Positions 39,014 through 48,180 are shown, numbered from the stretch's first letter. The stretch: 64,000 nt of DNA from Nannocystis sp. (GCF_016714285.1 NZ_JADJNN010000020.1:1-64000), one strand, 5' to 3'. Numbers and translations are program-made. The notes: generated by a model not told the origin, from the letters alone.

Positions 39014-40132
39014 ATGCTACAGACCAGCCGAGGCCTCGTCGTCGCGTCGCTCGCGGCCCTCGCGGCGTGCGTGGATAGAAACCCGGGCACCGCGAGCACG
39101 GGCGGCGAATCGAGCACGGGCTCGCCCGCTTCGACCGGCTCGAGCAGCGCGACGATCCCGACCAGCTCGGAGGCGTCGAGCACCGGCGCGCCCACGACCG
39201 GCGGTGGGCCCGGCAGCACCGCGACGAGCGACGCCACCGCCAGCACCGGCAGCGAGCCGGGCAGCACCAGCAGCACCGGCAGCGAGACGGCGAGCAGCGG
39301 CGGCGTCGAGCAGACGACCGGCGCCGGTGAGACCTCGATCGGCTCCACCGGCGGCGACCCGCCCGCAGACATCGGCGACCCGTGCCTGGTCAACAGCGAC
39401 TGCGCGTCGCGGGCCTGCCTCGAGTTCCGCGACCACGACCCGCAGGCCGTGTGCGTCGCGGGGCCGCCCGGCGGCAACACGCGGCTCCCGGGCACGACGC
39501 TGGCATTCCCCACGGCCGCGCCGTTGCCGGCGACCGACGTGAAGATCGTCGGCCTGCTGTCGGCGCTGGTCGAGGGAAGAACGCGGCCGCGGTGGTCATG
39601 GGCAGCCTCGAACGGCGCGGCGATCGTCGATATCACCAGCGCGATGCCCCTGGCCGAGGGCATCGGCGTCGCGGCGATGCTCGCTGGCGGCTCCCTCTTC
39701 ACCAGCTTCACCCTCGTCGCCTCACCGATGCAGGGCCAGTACGGGCCGATGAGCGACCACCATGACCTGTGGGGCGTGCCGTCGGCCACGCTGACCCAGT
39801 GGTCGGGATTCCTGATGAAGGAGCCGGCGCTGGCGGCCAACCTGCCGCTGGGCGACCAGGGCGGCACCCTCGGCATCGTCCGCGACAACACCGGACAGCC
39901 GATCGCCGGCGCGAAGCTGCAGTCACAGATGCCCAACTCGAAGGCACAGATCCGCTACCTGTCCGAGAACAAGCTGGGCTTCAACCCCGACCAGACCGCG
40001 AGCAGCGGCGTCTTCGTGGTGCTCGGACCCGGGCTGGCCGAGCGCTTCGAGCTGGTCGGCAACCCCAAGGTGTTCGCGACCGCCAACAGCGCGAAGCAGG
40101 CGGTCTTCGTGATGGTCCTGGACCTGCCCTGA
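39014..40132 (+). CDS. putative lipoprotein with Ser/Thr/Gly linker
   Basis: The ATG at 39014 gives MLQTSRGLVVASLAALAAC (lipobox LAAC), then an unusually long Ser/Thr/Gly linker (about 20-115). The folded part (about 120-372) has a Cys pair near its start (CLVNSDC, CLEF) and no recognised domain. ITSAMPLAEGIGVAAML, DNTGQPIAGAKLQSQ and FELVGNPKVFA suggest a carboxypeptidase-regulatory-like or calcium-binding-free beta domain. Between about 39573 and 39620 the frame reads RTRPRWSWA where the next frame reads KNAAAVVMGS, a better continuation; a compensated indel pair is likely. Function unknown. Confidence 0.68.
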   Translation: MLQTSRGLVVASLAALAACVDRNPGTASTGGESSTGSPASTGSSSATIPTSSEASSTGAPTTGGGPGSTATSDATASTGSEPGSTSSTGSETASSGGVEQTTGAGETSIGSTGGDPPADIGDPCLVNSDCASRACLEFRDHDPQAVCVAGPPGGNTRLPGTTLAFPTAAPLPATDVKIVGLLSALVEGRTRPRWSWAASNGAAIVDITSAMPLAEGIGVAAMLAGGSLFTSFTLVASPMQGQYGPMSDHHDLWGVPSATLTQWSGFLMKEPALAANLPLGDQGGTLGIVRDNTGQPIAGAKLQSQMPNSKAQIRYLSENKLGFNPDQTASSGVFVVLGPGLAERFELVGNPKVFATANSAKQAVFVMVLDLP

Positions 40133-40201
40133 AAGCGCGAGCCAGGTACGCACATTCCGCGAGTTCCAGCTCGCACATCACCCTGATACCATCCTCGCCC
40201 C

Positions 40202-41210
40202 GTGCCCGCCGCCATGCTCACCCCGCTCCTCGGCCTGCTCGCCTGGCTCGGGCTCGGCGTGTGGCTCGGCGCCGGGCTCCACGACCTCGCCACTCTGGCC
40301 GAGCTCGCGGTCGCCTTCGTCGCCGTGGTCGTCGTGCCGCTGCTGCTGCCGTTGACTGTCCCTGCGGACAGGTCCAAGAGGACAGCCGAGAATGTCCCTG
40401 CGGACAGGTCGGAGCGAGCGGCCTCCACCCTCCCGCGCTGGCTCGCCGCCGGCCACGCGCTCGGGGCCCTCGGCGTCCTGCTCGGCGCGGCCGCCCTGCC
40501 GACCGGCGGCGCCGCCTCGCTCGCGCTCGCGGGCCTGTGGCTCGGCTTCACCGGGCTCGCGGCCCTGCACGCCCTCGCGCGCCTGCGCCGACGCGGCCTC
40601 CACCAGCTGCCCGAGCTGGCGATCGACCTCGGCCTGCTCTTCCTCCCCGGCGCCGGTGTGTGGCTGCTGGTCTACCGCGGCGAGCTCGTCCTCGGCGGCT
40701 TCGGCGGGCTCGCGGCGGTGCTCACGGCCGGCCACTTCCACGCCGCCGGCTTCGGCGTGCTGGTGATGACGGGCCTGCTCGGCCGCGGCCTCGCCGAGGC
40801 CGACATGCCGCGCGCGCAAACTCTATACATTCGTCGCCCCGGCGCTGATGCTGGCGTTCCCGCTGCTCGCCGCCGGCATCGCCACCGCGAGCCGTCCGCT
40901 CGAGCTCGCGGGCGCGGTCCTCTATGCATTCGCCCTCCCGCTGCTCGCCGGCCTCCAGCTCGCCGTCGCCGCCCGCCTGCGCGGGCGCCCGCTCGCCCCG
41001 CGGCTGCTGCTCGCCGGCTCCGCGCTCGCCGTGCTGGTTGCCACCGGCTTCGCCCTGCGCTTCGCAACCCAGGGCTTTTATGGCACGGCCGTCGAGCTCT
41101 CGACGATGCTGCGCTACCACGCGCTGGTCAACGCGATCGGCTTCCTCGGCCTCGGCCTGCTCGCCTGGTCGCTGCTGCGACCCCGCGCCAGCTACGTCGC
41201 CGGCGCGTAG
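40202..41210 (+). CDS. YndJ-like multi-pass membrane protein, frameshifted
   Basis: The start is GTG at 40202 or ATG at 40214. The first frame gives six or so hydrophobic helices and AGHFHAAGFGVLVMTGLLGR, a segment typical of YndJ-like proteins. Near 40820 the frame breaks; the other frame continues KLYTFVAPALMLAFPLLAAG and ends MLRYHALVNAIGFLGLGLLAW, again family-typical (conserved HALVNAIGF). One extra base in a GCGC run explains the break. The repaired protein is about 335 residues. Function of the family is unknown. Inserted at about 40352-40418 is a hydrophilic VPADRSKRTAENVPADRSER stretch, encoded by two hairpin copies of the dispersed sequence and placed between membrane helices. Confidence 0.72.
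40356..40406. repeat. two hairpin copies of the dispersed element
   Basis: CTGTCC-CTGC-GGACAG at 40356-40371 and TGTCC-CTGC-GGACA at 40393-40406, both in frame in the YndJ-like gene. Confidence 0.85.
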
Positions 41211-41902
41211 CGGTCGTGGAGGCGGACCCACGCCATCGCGTACGCGAGCCCGTCCTCGCCGCGGCCGCCCGGCGTGAGGTCGAGGTAATTGTAGGTGCCG
41301 ATCAGCAGATCGAGACCGCGGGCGTAGGTCGAATAGGTGTGGAAGATATCGTCGCCGTCGCGCACGAATACGCTGAGCCCGGGCGCCTCGGACACCGGGA
41401 ATTTCGTCCCCGGCGTGAAGTTGTACTCCACGCCGCCGGCCAGCTCCTCGGGCCGGAACGACACGTGGAAGTCGTGGTTAAAGTCCGAGTCCAGCGCCGA
41501 GTACCAGCGAAAGTCCCAGCCCATGCGCCGACGAAACGCCTCGAGCTTGGCCAGCGGCGCCCGCGAGACCACCGCGAAGGCGACGTCGCGGGCCGCCAGG
41601 TGCACCAGGCCGCCGACGAAGTTGTCGGCGATGAAGGAGCAGCTCTTGCACCCGTCCTCCCAGCTCGGGTCGAACATGAAGTGATAGACGATGAGCTGGC
41701 TGCGCCCGGCGAACAGGTCGGCGAGGCGCGCCGGGCCGTCCGGGCCGGCCAGCACATAGTCCTTGTCCAGCTTGACCCACGGGAGCTCGCGGCGCTGCGC
41801 GCTGACGGCGTCGCGCTGGCGGCTGAGCGCCTTCTCCTCGGCGAGCAGCTGCTTGCGGGCCACCAACCACTCCTCACGCGACACGATCTTTCGCCGATCC
41901 AT
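41192..41902 (-). CDS. DUF899 family thioredoxin-like protein
   Basis: The ATG at 41902 (MDRRKIVSREEWL) is chosen; 236 residues. The family pattern is clear: EEWLVARKQLLAEEKALSRQRD at the N-terminus, LPWVKLDKDYVL, GRSQLIVYHFMFDP and GCKSCSFIADN (a CxxC of thioredoxin-like type). DFNHDFHVSF and the closing YNYLDLTPGGRGE follow. The fold is peroxiredoxin/thioredoxin-like; the reaction is not known. Its 3' end overlaps the convergent YndJ-like gene by 19 bases. Confidence 0.87.
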   Translation of the reverse strand: MDRRKIVSREEWLVARKQLLAEEKALSRQRDAVSAQRRELPWVKLDKDYVLAGPDGPARLADLFAGRSQLIVYHFMFDPSWEDGCKSCSFIADNFVGGLVHLAARDVAFAVVSRAPLAKLEAFRRRMGWDFRWYSALDSDFNHDFHVSFRPEELAGGVEYNFTPGTKFPVSEAPGLSVFVRDGDDIFHTYSTYARGLDLLIGTYNYLDLTPGGRGEDGLAYAMAWVRLHDRYAPAT

Positions 41903-41959
41903 GGCCTCCTGGGCGACGCGCCCGGCCCAGCATCGCCCGCCCCCGCGGCATGTCAAGCG

Positions 41960-43366
41960 CTACTTGCGGCCGGGCCCGAAGCGGTGCGCGAACACCCCGG
42001 CGACCGCGAAGAACAGCGTGTGCTGGTCGCGGGCGAAGGGCGGGCGGGTATCGTCGATCGCGGCGCCGCGATAGAAATACCCGCCGGGCGCGCTCGACCG
42101 GTCGTAGCGGTACTCCAGGCGCAACAGCAGGTTCTCGGTCAGGCGCACCGCGTTGGTGTAGGTCGCGCCGAGCAGCACATTGTCGGCCACCCCGTAGATC
42201 CGCCCGTCGCGGTCCCAGTACAGCTCCGGCCGCGCCGCCATGTCCCAGGTGCGCTGCTTGCCGAGCACGCGCCAGCGCGTGAACAGGGCCGCCGTCATCC
42301 ACATCGTCATCGGCCGGCCGCTCTGGTCCGTGAGCCGCTCGCCGCCGACATCGAACAATCCACCGACGCCGAAGCGGTCGACGTTGTAGGTGAATTGCGT
42401 GTCCGAATACATGCGCCAGGCGGCCATGCGGATGTCGGCCTGGTCGGGGCCGAAGTACGCGAATTCTGCGAGGTTGAAGCGCGCGCTCGGGGTGTAGGTA
42501 TATCCGAGCATGAGGCTCGGCGCCTTGTTGGTGTCGGCCAGGGTCTGCCAGCCGTTGACGACCCACAGCTGCAGGCCGTGGCGGTCGTTGATCGGGTGCA
42601 CGACCTTGAGGCCGGCGAGGTAATAGGGCACCCCGTCGAGCTCCCAGCTCACGCTGTAATTCCAGTTGAAGGGCGTCCAGTGGATGCCGATGCCGACCGG
42701 CGAGAGGTGCATGCCGACGCTCAGCTCGGTGCCGCGTTTGGTCTTGAAGCCGACGTTGGCCCGACCGATGTGCTTGAACACCTCCTTGCCGGCGAAGCGC
42801 GAGGCGTCGCCGCCCGGCTCGGGCTCGTAGTACATCAGCGCGTCGGCGGCCGGCCCGGCCTGCAGCGCCAGCTCGAAGGTCGGCGAGAACTGGCCCGGCA
42901 CCGCGTCTCGGCGGATGTACGCGACCACCAGGTTCAGCGAGAACTCGCCCGTGCGCGGCACCGCGGAGCGCAGGCGGTTGACGTGGTTGTCGGGCAGGTT
43001 GTTGTTATAGACATAGTTGGCGTCGACGAATCCACCGACCTCCCACGGGCGAAACACCTCGGCCTCGGCGTCGGCCGCCGCGCCCGAGGCGACCGTCGCG
43101 CTCGCGTCCCCGTGGGTCGCCGCCGCCGCGCCGGGCAGCGCGCGCGTGGAGATGGCGTCGGCGTCGTCCGGCGCGGGCGCGGGCGCGGAGCTCGTGGCCG
43201 CCGTCGGGGGCACGGCGCTCGGCTCGGTCTCCGCGGGCGCCTGCACGATCCGCGCGAACGGGCTGGCCGCGGCCACCTGCGGGGCGAGGACCAGCGCCGC
43301 GACGAACGACGCGCGCGCGAACCCGCGGCGAGGGAAAGACGAGAGCGGCGAAGGTGTGGCGTTCAT
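41960..43366 (-). CDS. BBP2-type outer membrane beta-barrel porin
   Basis: 468 residues with a signal peptide (cleavage near AAAS, residue 35) and an Ala/Pro-rich linker (about 40-100). The barrel starts at EVGGFVDANYVYNNNLPDNHVNRLRSAVP, the typical first strands of BBP2/OmpL-like porins with the NxxxxNxLR motif. Alternating aromatic strands follow (GVPYYLAGLKVVHPIND, LQLWVVNGWQTLADTN, SLMLGYTYTP) and the last strand ends FAVAGVFAHRFGPGRK. It likely forms an outer membrane pore for small solutes; the substrate is not known. It is upstream of the DUF899 gene by 57 bases on the same strand. Confidence 0.85.
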   Translation of the reverse strand: MNATPSPLSSFPRRGFARASFVAALVLAPQVAAASPFARIVQAPAETEPSAVPPTAATSSAPAPAPDDADAISTRALPGAAAATHGDASATVASGAAADAEAEVFRPWEVGGFVDANYVYNNNLPDNHVNRLRSAVPRTGEFSLNLVVAYIRRDAVPGQFSPTFELALQAGPAADALMYYEPEPGGDASRFAGKEVFKHIGRANVGFKTKRGTELSVGMHLSPVGIGIHWTPFNWNYSVSWELDGVPYYLAGLKVVHPINDRHGLQLWVVNGWQTLADTNKAPSLMLGYTYTPSARFNLAEFAYFGPDQADIRMAAWRMYSDTQFTYNVDRFGVGGLFDVGGERLTDQSGRPMTMWMTAALFTRWRVLGKQRTWDMAARPELYWDRDGRIYGVADNVLLGATYTNAVRLTENLLLRLEYRYDRSSAPGGYFYRGAAIDDTRPPFARDQHTLFFAVAGVFAHRFGPGRK

Positions 43367-43520
43367 GGCGGCAGGCGCGTGATGGCGACCTCGAGGTCAT
43401 GGGAGCTGCAAGCTGCTGCCCGGGCGAAGCTACCACCGCCCGCCACCGCGATCGCTACCCGAATGATCGGTTCGGCCGCCCCGGAGGGGCGACGCGCCGG
43501 ACCCGGGCGACGGCTCGGCC

Positions 43521-43940
43521 TCAGCGGCGGCGGGCCGGGGCGACACGGCGGACCCACGTGAACGCGTCCGTCTCCTCGCCGAACATTCGCATGGGCACGT
43601 CCGACGATTGCAGCGCGAGGAAAAAATTGCCGATCACGCGGCCCGCGGCCGAGCGGGTCAGCAGGGCGATCGCGCTGCACTGGGCGGTCGCCTCGGGGCT
43701 GGCGTAGTGCTCGCGGACCCCGCGGTCGGTGGTGAAGTTGCTGCGCATGTCGACGATCAGCGGGTGCTTCCCGCCGGCCGCGAGCGCGGCGAAGGCCGCC
43801 GTGTTCTCCCGCGCGTCGGCGAGGGTCTGCGTCTTCGTCGAGATGACCCGCTGCACGATCACGCCGTCGGCCCGCAGCTCGTAGCGCGAGGTGCTGGTGT
43901 CGATGAAGCGGACGAGCTCCGCGGGGTCGCCGGAGGTCAT
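43521..43940 (-). CDS. STAS/SpoIIAA-like small protein paired with a STAS regulator
   Basis: 139 residues from the ATG at 43940, which overlaps the upstream STAS gene's stop (ATGA). It reads SRYELRADGVIVQRVISTKTQTLADARENTAAFAALAAGGKHPLIVDMRS, then a region including ALLTRSAAGRVIGNFFLALQ. This is the alpha/beta layout of STAS-like proteins such as the DUF7793 group. No kinase is nearby. As partner of the STAS gene, it may be a second part of a partner-switching signal. Confidence 0.65.
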   Translation of the reverse strand: MTSGDPAELVRFIDTSTSRYELRADGVIVQRVISTKTQTLADARENTAAFAALAAGGKHPLIVDMRSNFTTDRGVREHYASPEATAQCSAIALLTRSAAGRVIGNFFLALQSSDVPMRMFGEETDAFTWVRRVAPARRR

Positions 43941-44488
43941 CGTTGCAGGCTCCCGAGAGCTGTCTCGAGGGACAGGAATGTGGACACCTGGCCGAGGCCG
44001 CCGTCGAGGCCGACGAGCATCTGCGCCAGGCCGGGATCGATGCCGCTGAGCGCCGCGCGGGCGCCGAGCAGGCGGATCGCCCGGCAGACATCGACGACGT
44101 GGGCGGCCGCCGCGGGCTCCGGCACCACGGCGCCGGTCAGGTCGAGCACCACCAGGCGCGCGTGCGTGCGAGCCACCGCCTGCAGCACCGCGTCGCGCAG
44201 CTGCGCGGCCCGGTCCATGTCGTAGGGGCCGAGCAGCGGCACGCACAGGACATCGCCGCGGACCTGCAAGATCGGGCAGCCGAGCGCGAGGATCAGCTCG
44301 CGCTGGGCCCTGAACTGGTCGCGCATCGCCTCGTGTCGGGCTCGCTCGCCGTCGATCTCGGCGGCGACCTCGGCGAGCTCACGCAACAGGGGCAAGAGCC
44401 TGGCGCCCACGGCCTGCAGATCGCCGCCGACGAGCGCCACCTCGAGCTCGCCCTTCGCGGCGTCGATCTGGCTGGCGAGCGTGTCCAC
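43937..44488 (-). CDS. STAS domain protein (RsbR/anti-anti-sigma-like)
   Basis: The GTG at 44488 (VDTLASQIDAAKGELEV) is chosen. 183 residues. The N-terminal part (about 1-70) is helical and Leu/Ala-rich. The STAS domain follows: ILQVRGDVLCVPLLGPYDMDRAAQLRDAV, ARLVVLDLTGAVV, AAHVVDVCRAIRLLGARAALSGIDPGLAQ. Asp/Thr in LDLTG sits where SpoIIAA has its phosphoserine (D-[ST]-S/G), so Thr could be the phosphorylation site. The helical cap plus STAS is the layout of RsbR-type stressosome proteins. A matching switch kinase or phosphatase is not visible in this window. Confidence 0.78.
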   Translation of the reverse strand: MDTLASQIDAAKGELEVALVGGDLQAVGARLLPLLRELAEVAAEIDGERARHEAMRDQFRAQRELILALGCPILQVRGDVLCVPLLGPYDMDRAAQLRDAVLQAVARTHARLVVLDLTGAVVPEPAAAAHVVDVCRAIRLLGARAALSGIDPGLAQMLVGLDGGLGQVSTFLSLETALGSLQR

Positions 44489-44559
44489 GGCCCGCAGGAT
44501 ATCGCAGGGCGGCGCTGATGGCGCCCGGAAAATATGCCCGTGACCGCACCGGGCCTGGC

Positions 44560-46323
44560 TCACGTCCGCCGACGCCGGCGACCGAGCGCGAGCAGCAGCA
44601 GCAGTCCGCCCGCCGACGACGGCGTGCCACGACAGCCGCAACCGTCGTCAGCGAGGCCGATGTCGAGACCGGTGCCGCTGTCGCTCGTCACCTCGCCGCC
44701 CGGACCGACGCCGGTCGGCGTGTCGCTGTCCTCGCTGGCGCCCGTGCCCCCGCCGGTCCCCCCCGTGCCCCCTCCGCTGCCGCCCGTCCCGCTGCCCGTC
44801 CCGTTGCCCGTCGCGCCCCCGGTCTCGCCTGCGCTGGCGCTGGTGTCGACATCGCCGCTGCTGACATCGCCGCTGGTGCCGACCGGCTCGCAGGCGTCGC
44901 CCTGGCCGTTCATGTCGGCGTCGGCCTGGTCCGGGTTGGCGAGCTCGGGGCAATTATCGTCGCTGTCGAACACGCCGTCGTCGTCGCCGTCGCGGCGCAG
45001 CAGCAGCTCGGGGGCCATCAGCTGGACCGGGCCGCCGTCACCCGCGAGCTCGGCGGTGTTGTTCACCGGCGTCAGGTCGGGGAGGTCGGCGAGCACGAGC
45101 TCGAGCACCACGTCGAGCGCCTGCTTGGGCATGAGCGCGAGGTTCTCGATGATCAGCGTATTGCCGATGCTCTTGTCGGTACCGCCGCCGTCGTCGATCA
45201 ATTGCCACGACGCGGCCTCGGCCGGGATCTCGTCGCTGAGGTTGACGCTGCCGGGCGCGGTGCCGGTGTTCTCGAGGTGGATCGTGTACGTGACAGTGTC
45301 CCCGGGCGAGGGCTCGCCGTCGCCGCCGAGGTCCTTGGTGAGCGTCCAGGTCTTGCTCGAGCTGGCCGAGAACAGCGGCTCGAACACGTCGACGCCGATC
45401 ACGTTGAAGGCGATCCAGTACTTGTCGAGGCCGGCGCTGTAGGTGACCTCGAGGGTGTCGTCGCCGGGCTTCAGGATGCCCGCCAGCGAGAAGCGGTCGA
45501 CGTCGACGCCGGTCACCCCGGTCTGGGCCGGCTTGGTGGTGTTGATCGTTCGATTGAAGGGATTGTCGGCCGGGTTGACCGCGTCGCTCAGCTTCGCCGT
45601 GCCGTTGCCCGGCAGCGCCTTGACCTGCACGAACTCGTTCTGGTTGACCGCGCTGTCGCCCTCGAGCGCGTACCAGGTCAGGTCGCCCTGCGCCGGGTTG
45701 GTGATGTTGACGTCGTCGAGGGTCACGGTGGTGGTCGGCGTGCCGCTGCCCGAGAGCCCGAGCAAGCCGTCGTACAGGCCGATCCGCCGCTGCGGCAGCC
45801 CCGGGGCGGCGAACACCAGCACGACCGCGAACGAGGCGTTGTTGGTGTCGCCGTTCATGATCAGCGCGTCGAGGCCGTCGACCGCGTACTCGCCGGTCAT
45901 CGCCCCGAGCTGCGCCGTGACGTCGGCGCGGCACAGCTGCATGTCGTAGCCCGGCGAGGTCGAGCAATGACACACCTCGGCCATCACCATCACCGCCGCT
46001 TTGCCCGGCGGCGTGAAGCTCACCTCCTTATCAAGACCGTCCGGGTCGCAGGCGGCCGCCGGCCGCGTCGCGCCCCAGTAGAGGTAGGCCGTGTCGAGCG
46101 TCGCCGCCGGGGCCAGGTCGGCCGCAGCGACCGCGACCTTGCCGGGCTGCGCCAGCTTGTCGACCTTGCCGTCGTTGTTGCTGTCGGTCGCCAGCGGCGC
46201 GCCGGTGCTGAAGAAGTCGAGGTTGCCGGCCCAGCTGTCGCGCAGGGCCAGCGGCTCGTCGGCGCGGGCGCTGCCGGTCGCCGTGAGGGAGAGGAGGAGC
46301 GCGAGGGGCAGCCAGCGGTACAT
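44560..46323 (-). CDS. secreted protein with DUF11-like domain and MYXO-CTERM tail
   Basis: The ATG at 46323 gives a signal peptide (MYRWLPLALLLSLTATGSARA). 587 residues. A DUF3344-like N-terminal part (about 30-300) has LYWGATRPA and FVLVFAAP-type strands. A DUF11-type Ig domain (about 310-430) contains TKDLGGDGEPSPGDTVTYTIHLENTG. A thrombospondin-3-like Ca-binding stretch follows (DGDDDGVFDSDDNCPELANPDQADADMNGQGDACE), then a Gly/Thr/Ser linker. The end is DDGCGCRGTPS, a hydrophobic LLLLLALG and RRRRRT: the MYXO-CTERM sorting tail that directs export to the cell surface by the cognate protease. Probably surface-anchored adhesin; target unknown. Confidence 0.9.
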   Translation of the reverse strand: MYRWLPLALLLSLTATGSARADEPLALRDSWAGNLDFFSTGAPLATDSNNDGKVDKLAQPGKVAVAAADLAPAATLDTAYLYWGATRPAAACDPDGLDKEVSFTPPGKAAVMVMAEVCHCSTSPGYDMQLCRADVTAQLGAMTGEYAVDGLDALIMNGDTNNASFAVVLVFAAPGLPQRRIGLYDGLLGLSGSGTPTTTVTLDDVNITNPAQGDLTWYALEGDSAVNQNEFVQVKALPGNGTAKLSDAVNPADNPFNRTINTTKPAQTGVTGVDVDRFSLAGILKPGDDTLEVTYSAGLDKYWIAFNVIGVDVFEPLFSASSSKTWTLTKDLGGDGEPSPGDTVTYTIHLENTGTAPGSVNLSDEIPAEAASWQLIDDGGGTDKSIGNTLIIENLALMPKQALDVVLELVLADLPDLTPVNNTAELAGDGGPVQLMAPELLLRRDGDDDGVFDSDDNCPELANPDQADADMNGQGDACEPVGTSGDVSSGDVDTSASAGETGGATGNGTGSGTGGSGGGTGGTGGGTGASEDSDTPTGVGPGGEVTSDSGTGLDIGLADDGCGCRGTPSSAGGLLLLLALGRRRRRT

Positions 46324-46394
46324 GGGCCATGAAGGTACCCGCTCTGGCCCGCGCTCGCGCCGGATGCCCGCAAGCGCGCGGACCCGCGGACGGG

Positions 46395-47462
46395 TCAAAC
46401 GCTGGGCGTGACGCGATCGTCACGCCCGGCCGCCCGCGAGATCCTCCCCTGCAGCTCCTCGTCCTCGAGGCGGCCGGCGATCGCCAGGGCCCGGGCCCGG
46501 GCCGCGGCGCCCTCGATCGGGCCGAGGATCGTCGCCAGCAGCTGCAGGCCCATCGCCCGCAGGCGCAGGTAGCCGCCGTCGCCGGCGTGCCCGATCGCCG
46601 CGTTCGCCAGCACGGTCGCCGCCGCCTGATCGCCGAGGCGGTGATGCACATAGGCGAGGCCCGCGTCGCGGCGATAGCTGACGAATGGGTGGAGATCCTC
46701 GGGCGGCAGCGACTGGTACAGCGCCAGCGCGCCGTGCAGGTCGGGCGCCGCGTCGCCCGGCGGGTGGTTGCGCTGATACGCCTGCTGATCGATCCACCGC
46801 ACGTGCAGGCAGGCCCGCTCGTCCGGCGCGAGCCCGTCGGCCTGGGCCAGCTTCTCGCCGGCATCGATCAGCGCCAGCGCCACGCGAGCCGGCGCCCGCT
46901 GGCGGCTGGCGAGGAACGCCTCGACCAGCGCCGCCTCGATCTGCGCCGCGGGCTCGGGCGAGCCGGCGGCGCGGGCCCGCCGGAGGTGCAGCTCGGCGCG
47001 CTCGAGCTCGCGGCCGCGGAGCGCCACGCTGGCCTGCCCGAGCTCGAGCCACACCCGGGCCCGCGACTCGCTCACCGGCGGCCGGTCCCACACGCGCAGC
47101 TGGTCCTGGCACAGCGAGCGCGGCAGGTCGCTGAAGCGGCTGTGATACGCGCCGAGCCAGCGCACCCGCGCCTCGATCGGGCGCGGCAGGCCGAAGGCGC
47201 GGAGCAGGCGGCGGCCGTAGTCGCCGCCGTCGAGGTTGCCGCGCTGGCGCAGCCGCCGGAGCGCGCGCTCGACCGAGGCGCTGTCCTCCGGGGTGGCCGC
47301 GAGCTCCGCCAGGCGCAGCGCCAGGGCAGCGAGCGAGCCGTGCTCGGCGACCAGCTGGGCGACGTACTCGCCCCACGTGTACGCCCCAAGCCCGCGCCCA
47401 AGCCCAGGCTCGGGTGCGGGCTCGGGGTCGTGTCCGGGATCGTGTCCGGGGGCGCGGGCCAT
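46395..47462 (-). CDS. TPR-like hypothetical protein
   Basis: The ATG at 47462 (MARAPGHDPGHDPEPAPEPG) follows a Pro-rich start. 355 residues. The remainder is Leu/Ala/Arg-rich alpha-helical sequence with helix pairs (RVWLELGQASVALRGRELERAELHLRRAR, PHPFVSYRRDAGLAYVHHRLGDQAAATVLANAAI). WGEYVAQLVAEHGSL and the RGNLDGGDYGRRLL segment near residue 70 are features of a conserved myxobacterial family with no known function. No signal peptide, so it is cytoplasmic. It is divergent from the exonuclease gene (46 bases apart). Confidence 0.7.
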   Translation of the reverse strand: MARAPGHDPGHDPEPAPEPGLGRGLGAYTWGEYVAQLVAEHGSLAALALRLAELAATPEDSASVERALRRLRQRGNLDGGDYGRRLLRAFGLPRPIEARVRWLGAYHSRFSDLPRSLCQDQLRVWDRPPVSESRARVWLELGQASVALRGRELERAELHLRRARAAGSPEPAAQIEAALVEAFLASRQRAPARVALALIDAGEKLAQADGLAPDERACLHVRWIDQQAYQRNHPPGDAAPDLHGALALYQSLPPEDLHPFVSYRRDAGLAYVHHRLGDQAAATVLANAAIGHAGDGGYLRLRAMGLQLLATILGPIEGAAARARALAIAGRLEDEELQGRISRAAGRDDRVTPSV

Positions 47463-47470
47463 GGTCGGTG

Positions 47471-47507
47471 CAATATACCGCTCGAACAAAACAAGGAGTC
47501 AGAACTT
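47471..47507 (+). promoter_or_regulatory. AT-rich leader and ribosome binding site of the exonuclease gene
   Basis: CAATATACC near 47471 and AAGGAG at 47493-47498, ten bases before the ATG. This is much less GC-rich than the rest of the window, and the SD is one of the clearest seen here. Confidence 0.5.
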
Positions 47508-48107
47508 ATGCCAACACATACTCATTATGTCGTGATCGACCTCGAGGCGACCTGCTGCGACGACGACTCGATCCCCCGCGAAGAGACGGAGATCATCGAG
47601 ATCGGCGCCGTGCTGGTCGACGCCGCCACGCTGGCGCCCGGGGCCGAATTTCAGACCTTCGTGCGCCCGCGCCGGCACCGCACGCTCACCCCCTTCTGCA
47701 CCCGCCTGACCACGATCACGCAGGCCCAGGTCGACGCCGCCCCGCGCTTCCCGCAGGCGATCGCGGCGCTGGCCGAGTTCCTCCGCGGCAAGCAGGCCCT
47801 GTTCTGCTCGTGGGGTGGCTACGACCGCAACCAGTTTCGCCGCGACGCGACCGCCCACCGGGTCAAGCTGCCGCTCGGCGAGCTGCACTGCAACCTCAAG
47901 GAGGGCTTCTCGAAGCAGCTCGGCGAGGCGCGCCAGTACGGCACGGGGCAGGCGCTGCGGCGGGTCGGCCTCGGCTTCGCGGGCACCCACCACCGAGCGA
48001 TCGACGACGCCCGCAACATCGCGCGGCTGCTGCCCTACGTGCTCGGCAAAGCCGCGATCCCGGGCCTGCCCGCCGAGGCGCGGGCGCGCGGACCCTCCGC
48101 AAGCTGA
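47508..48107 (+). CDS. DEDDh 3'-5' exonuclease family protein
   Basis: 199 residues from the ATG at 47508. The DEDDh active-site motifs are all present: DLEATCCDD (exo I, Asp11 and Glu13), GGYDRNQFRRD (exo II Asp) and HHRAIDDARNIARLL (exo III His and Asp). This is the KapD/ERI1-like branch of RNase T/DnaQ-type exonucleases, which trim RNA or DNA 3' ends. The substrate is not visible from sequence. The gene has a strong, unusually AT-rich 5' leader, which may be a sign of different origin. Confidence 0.88.
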   Translation: MPTHTHYVVIDLEATCCDDDSIPREETEIIEIGAVLVDAATLAPGAEFQTFVRPRRHRTLTPFCTRLTTITQAQVDAAPRFPQAIAALAEFLRGKQALFCSWGGYDRNQFRRDATAHRVKLPLGELHCNLKEGFSKQLGEARQYGTGQALRRVGLGFAGTHHRAIDDARNIARLLPYVLGKAAIPGLPAEARARGPSAS

Positions 48108-48180
48108 GGTCGGTTCTCCTTCGTGGGCCTCGCCAACACCGGCGCAGCTGATACGCTGCGCTCCAAGGTGGGGGTGGTGA

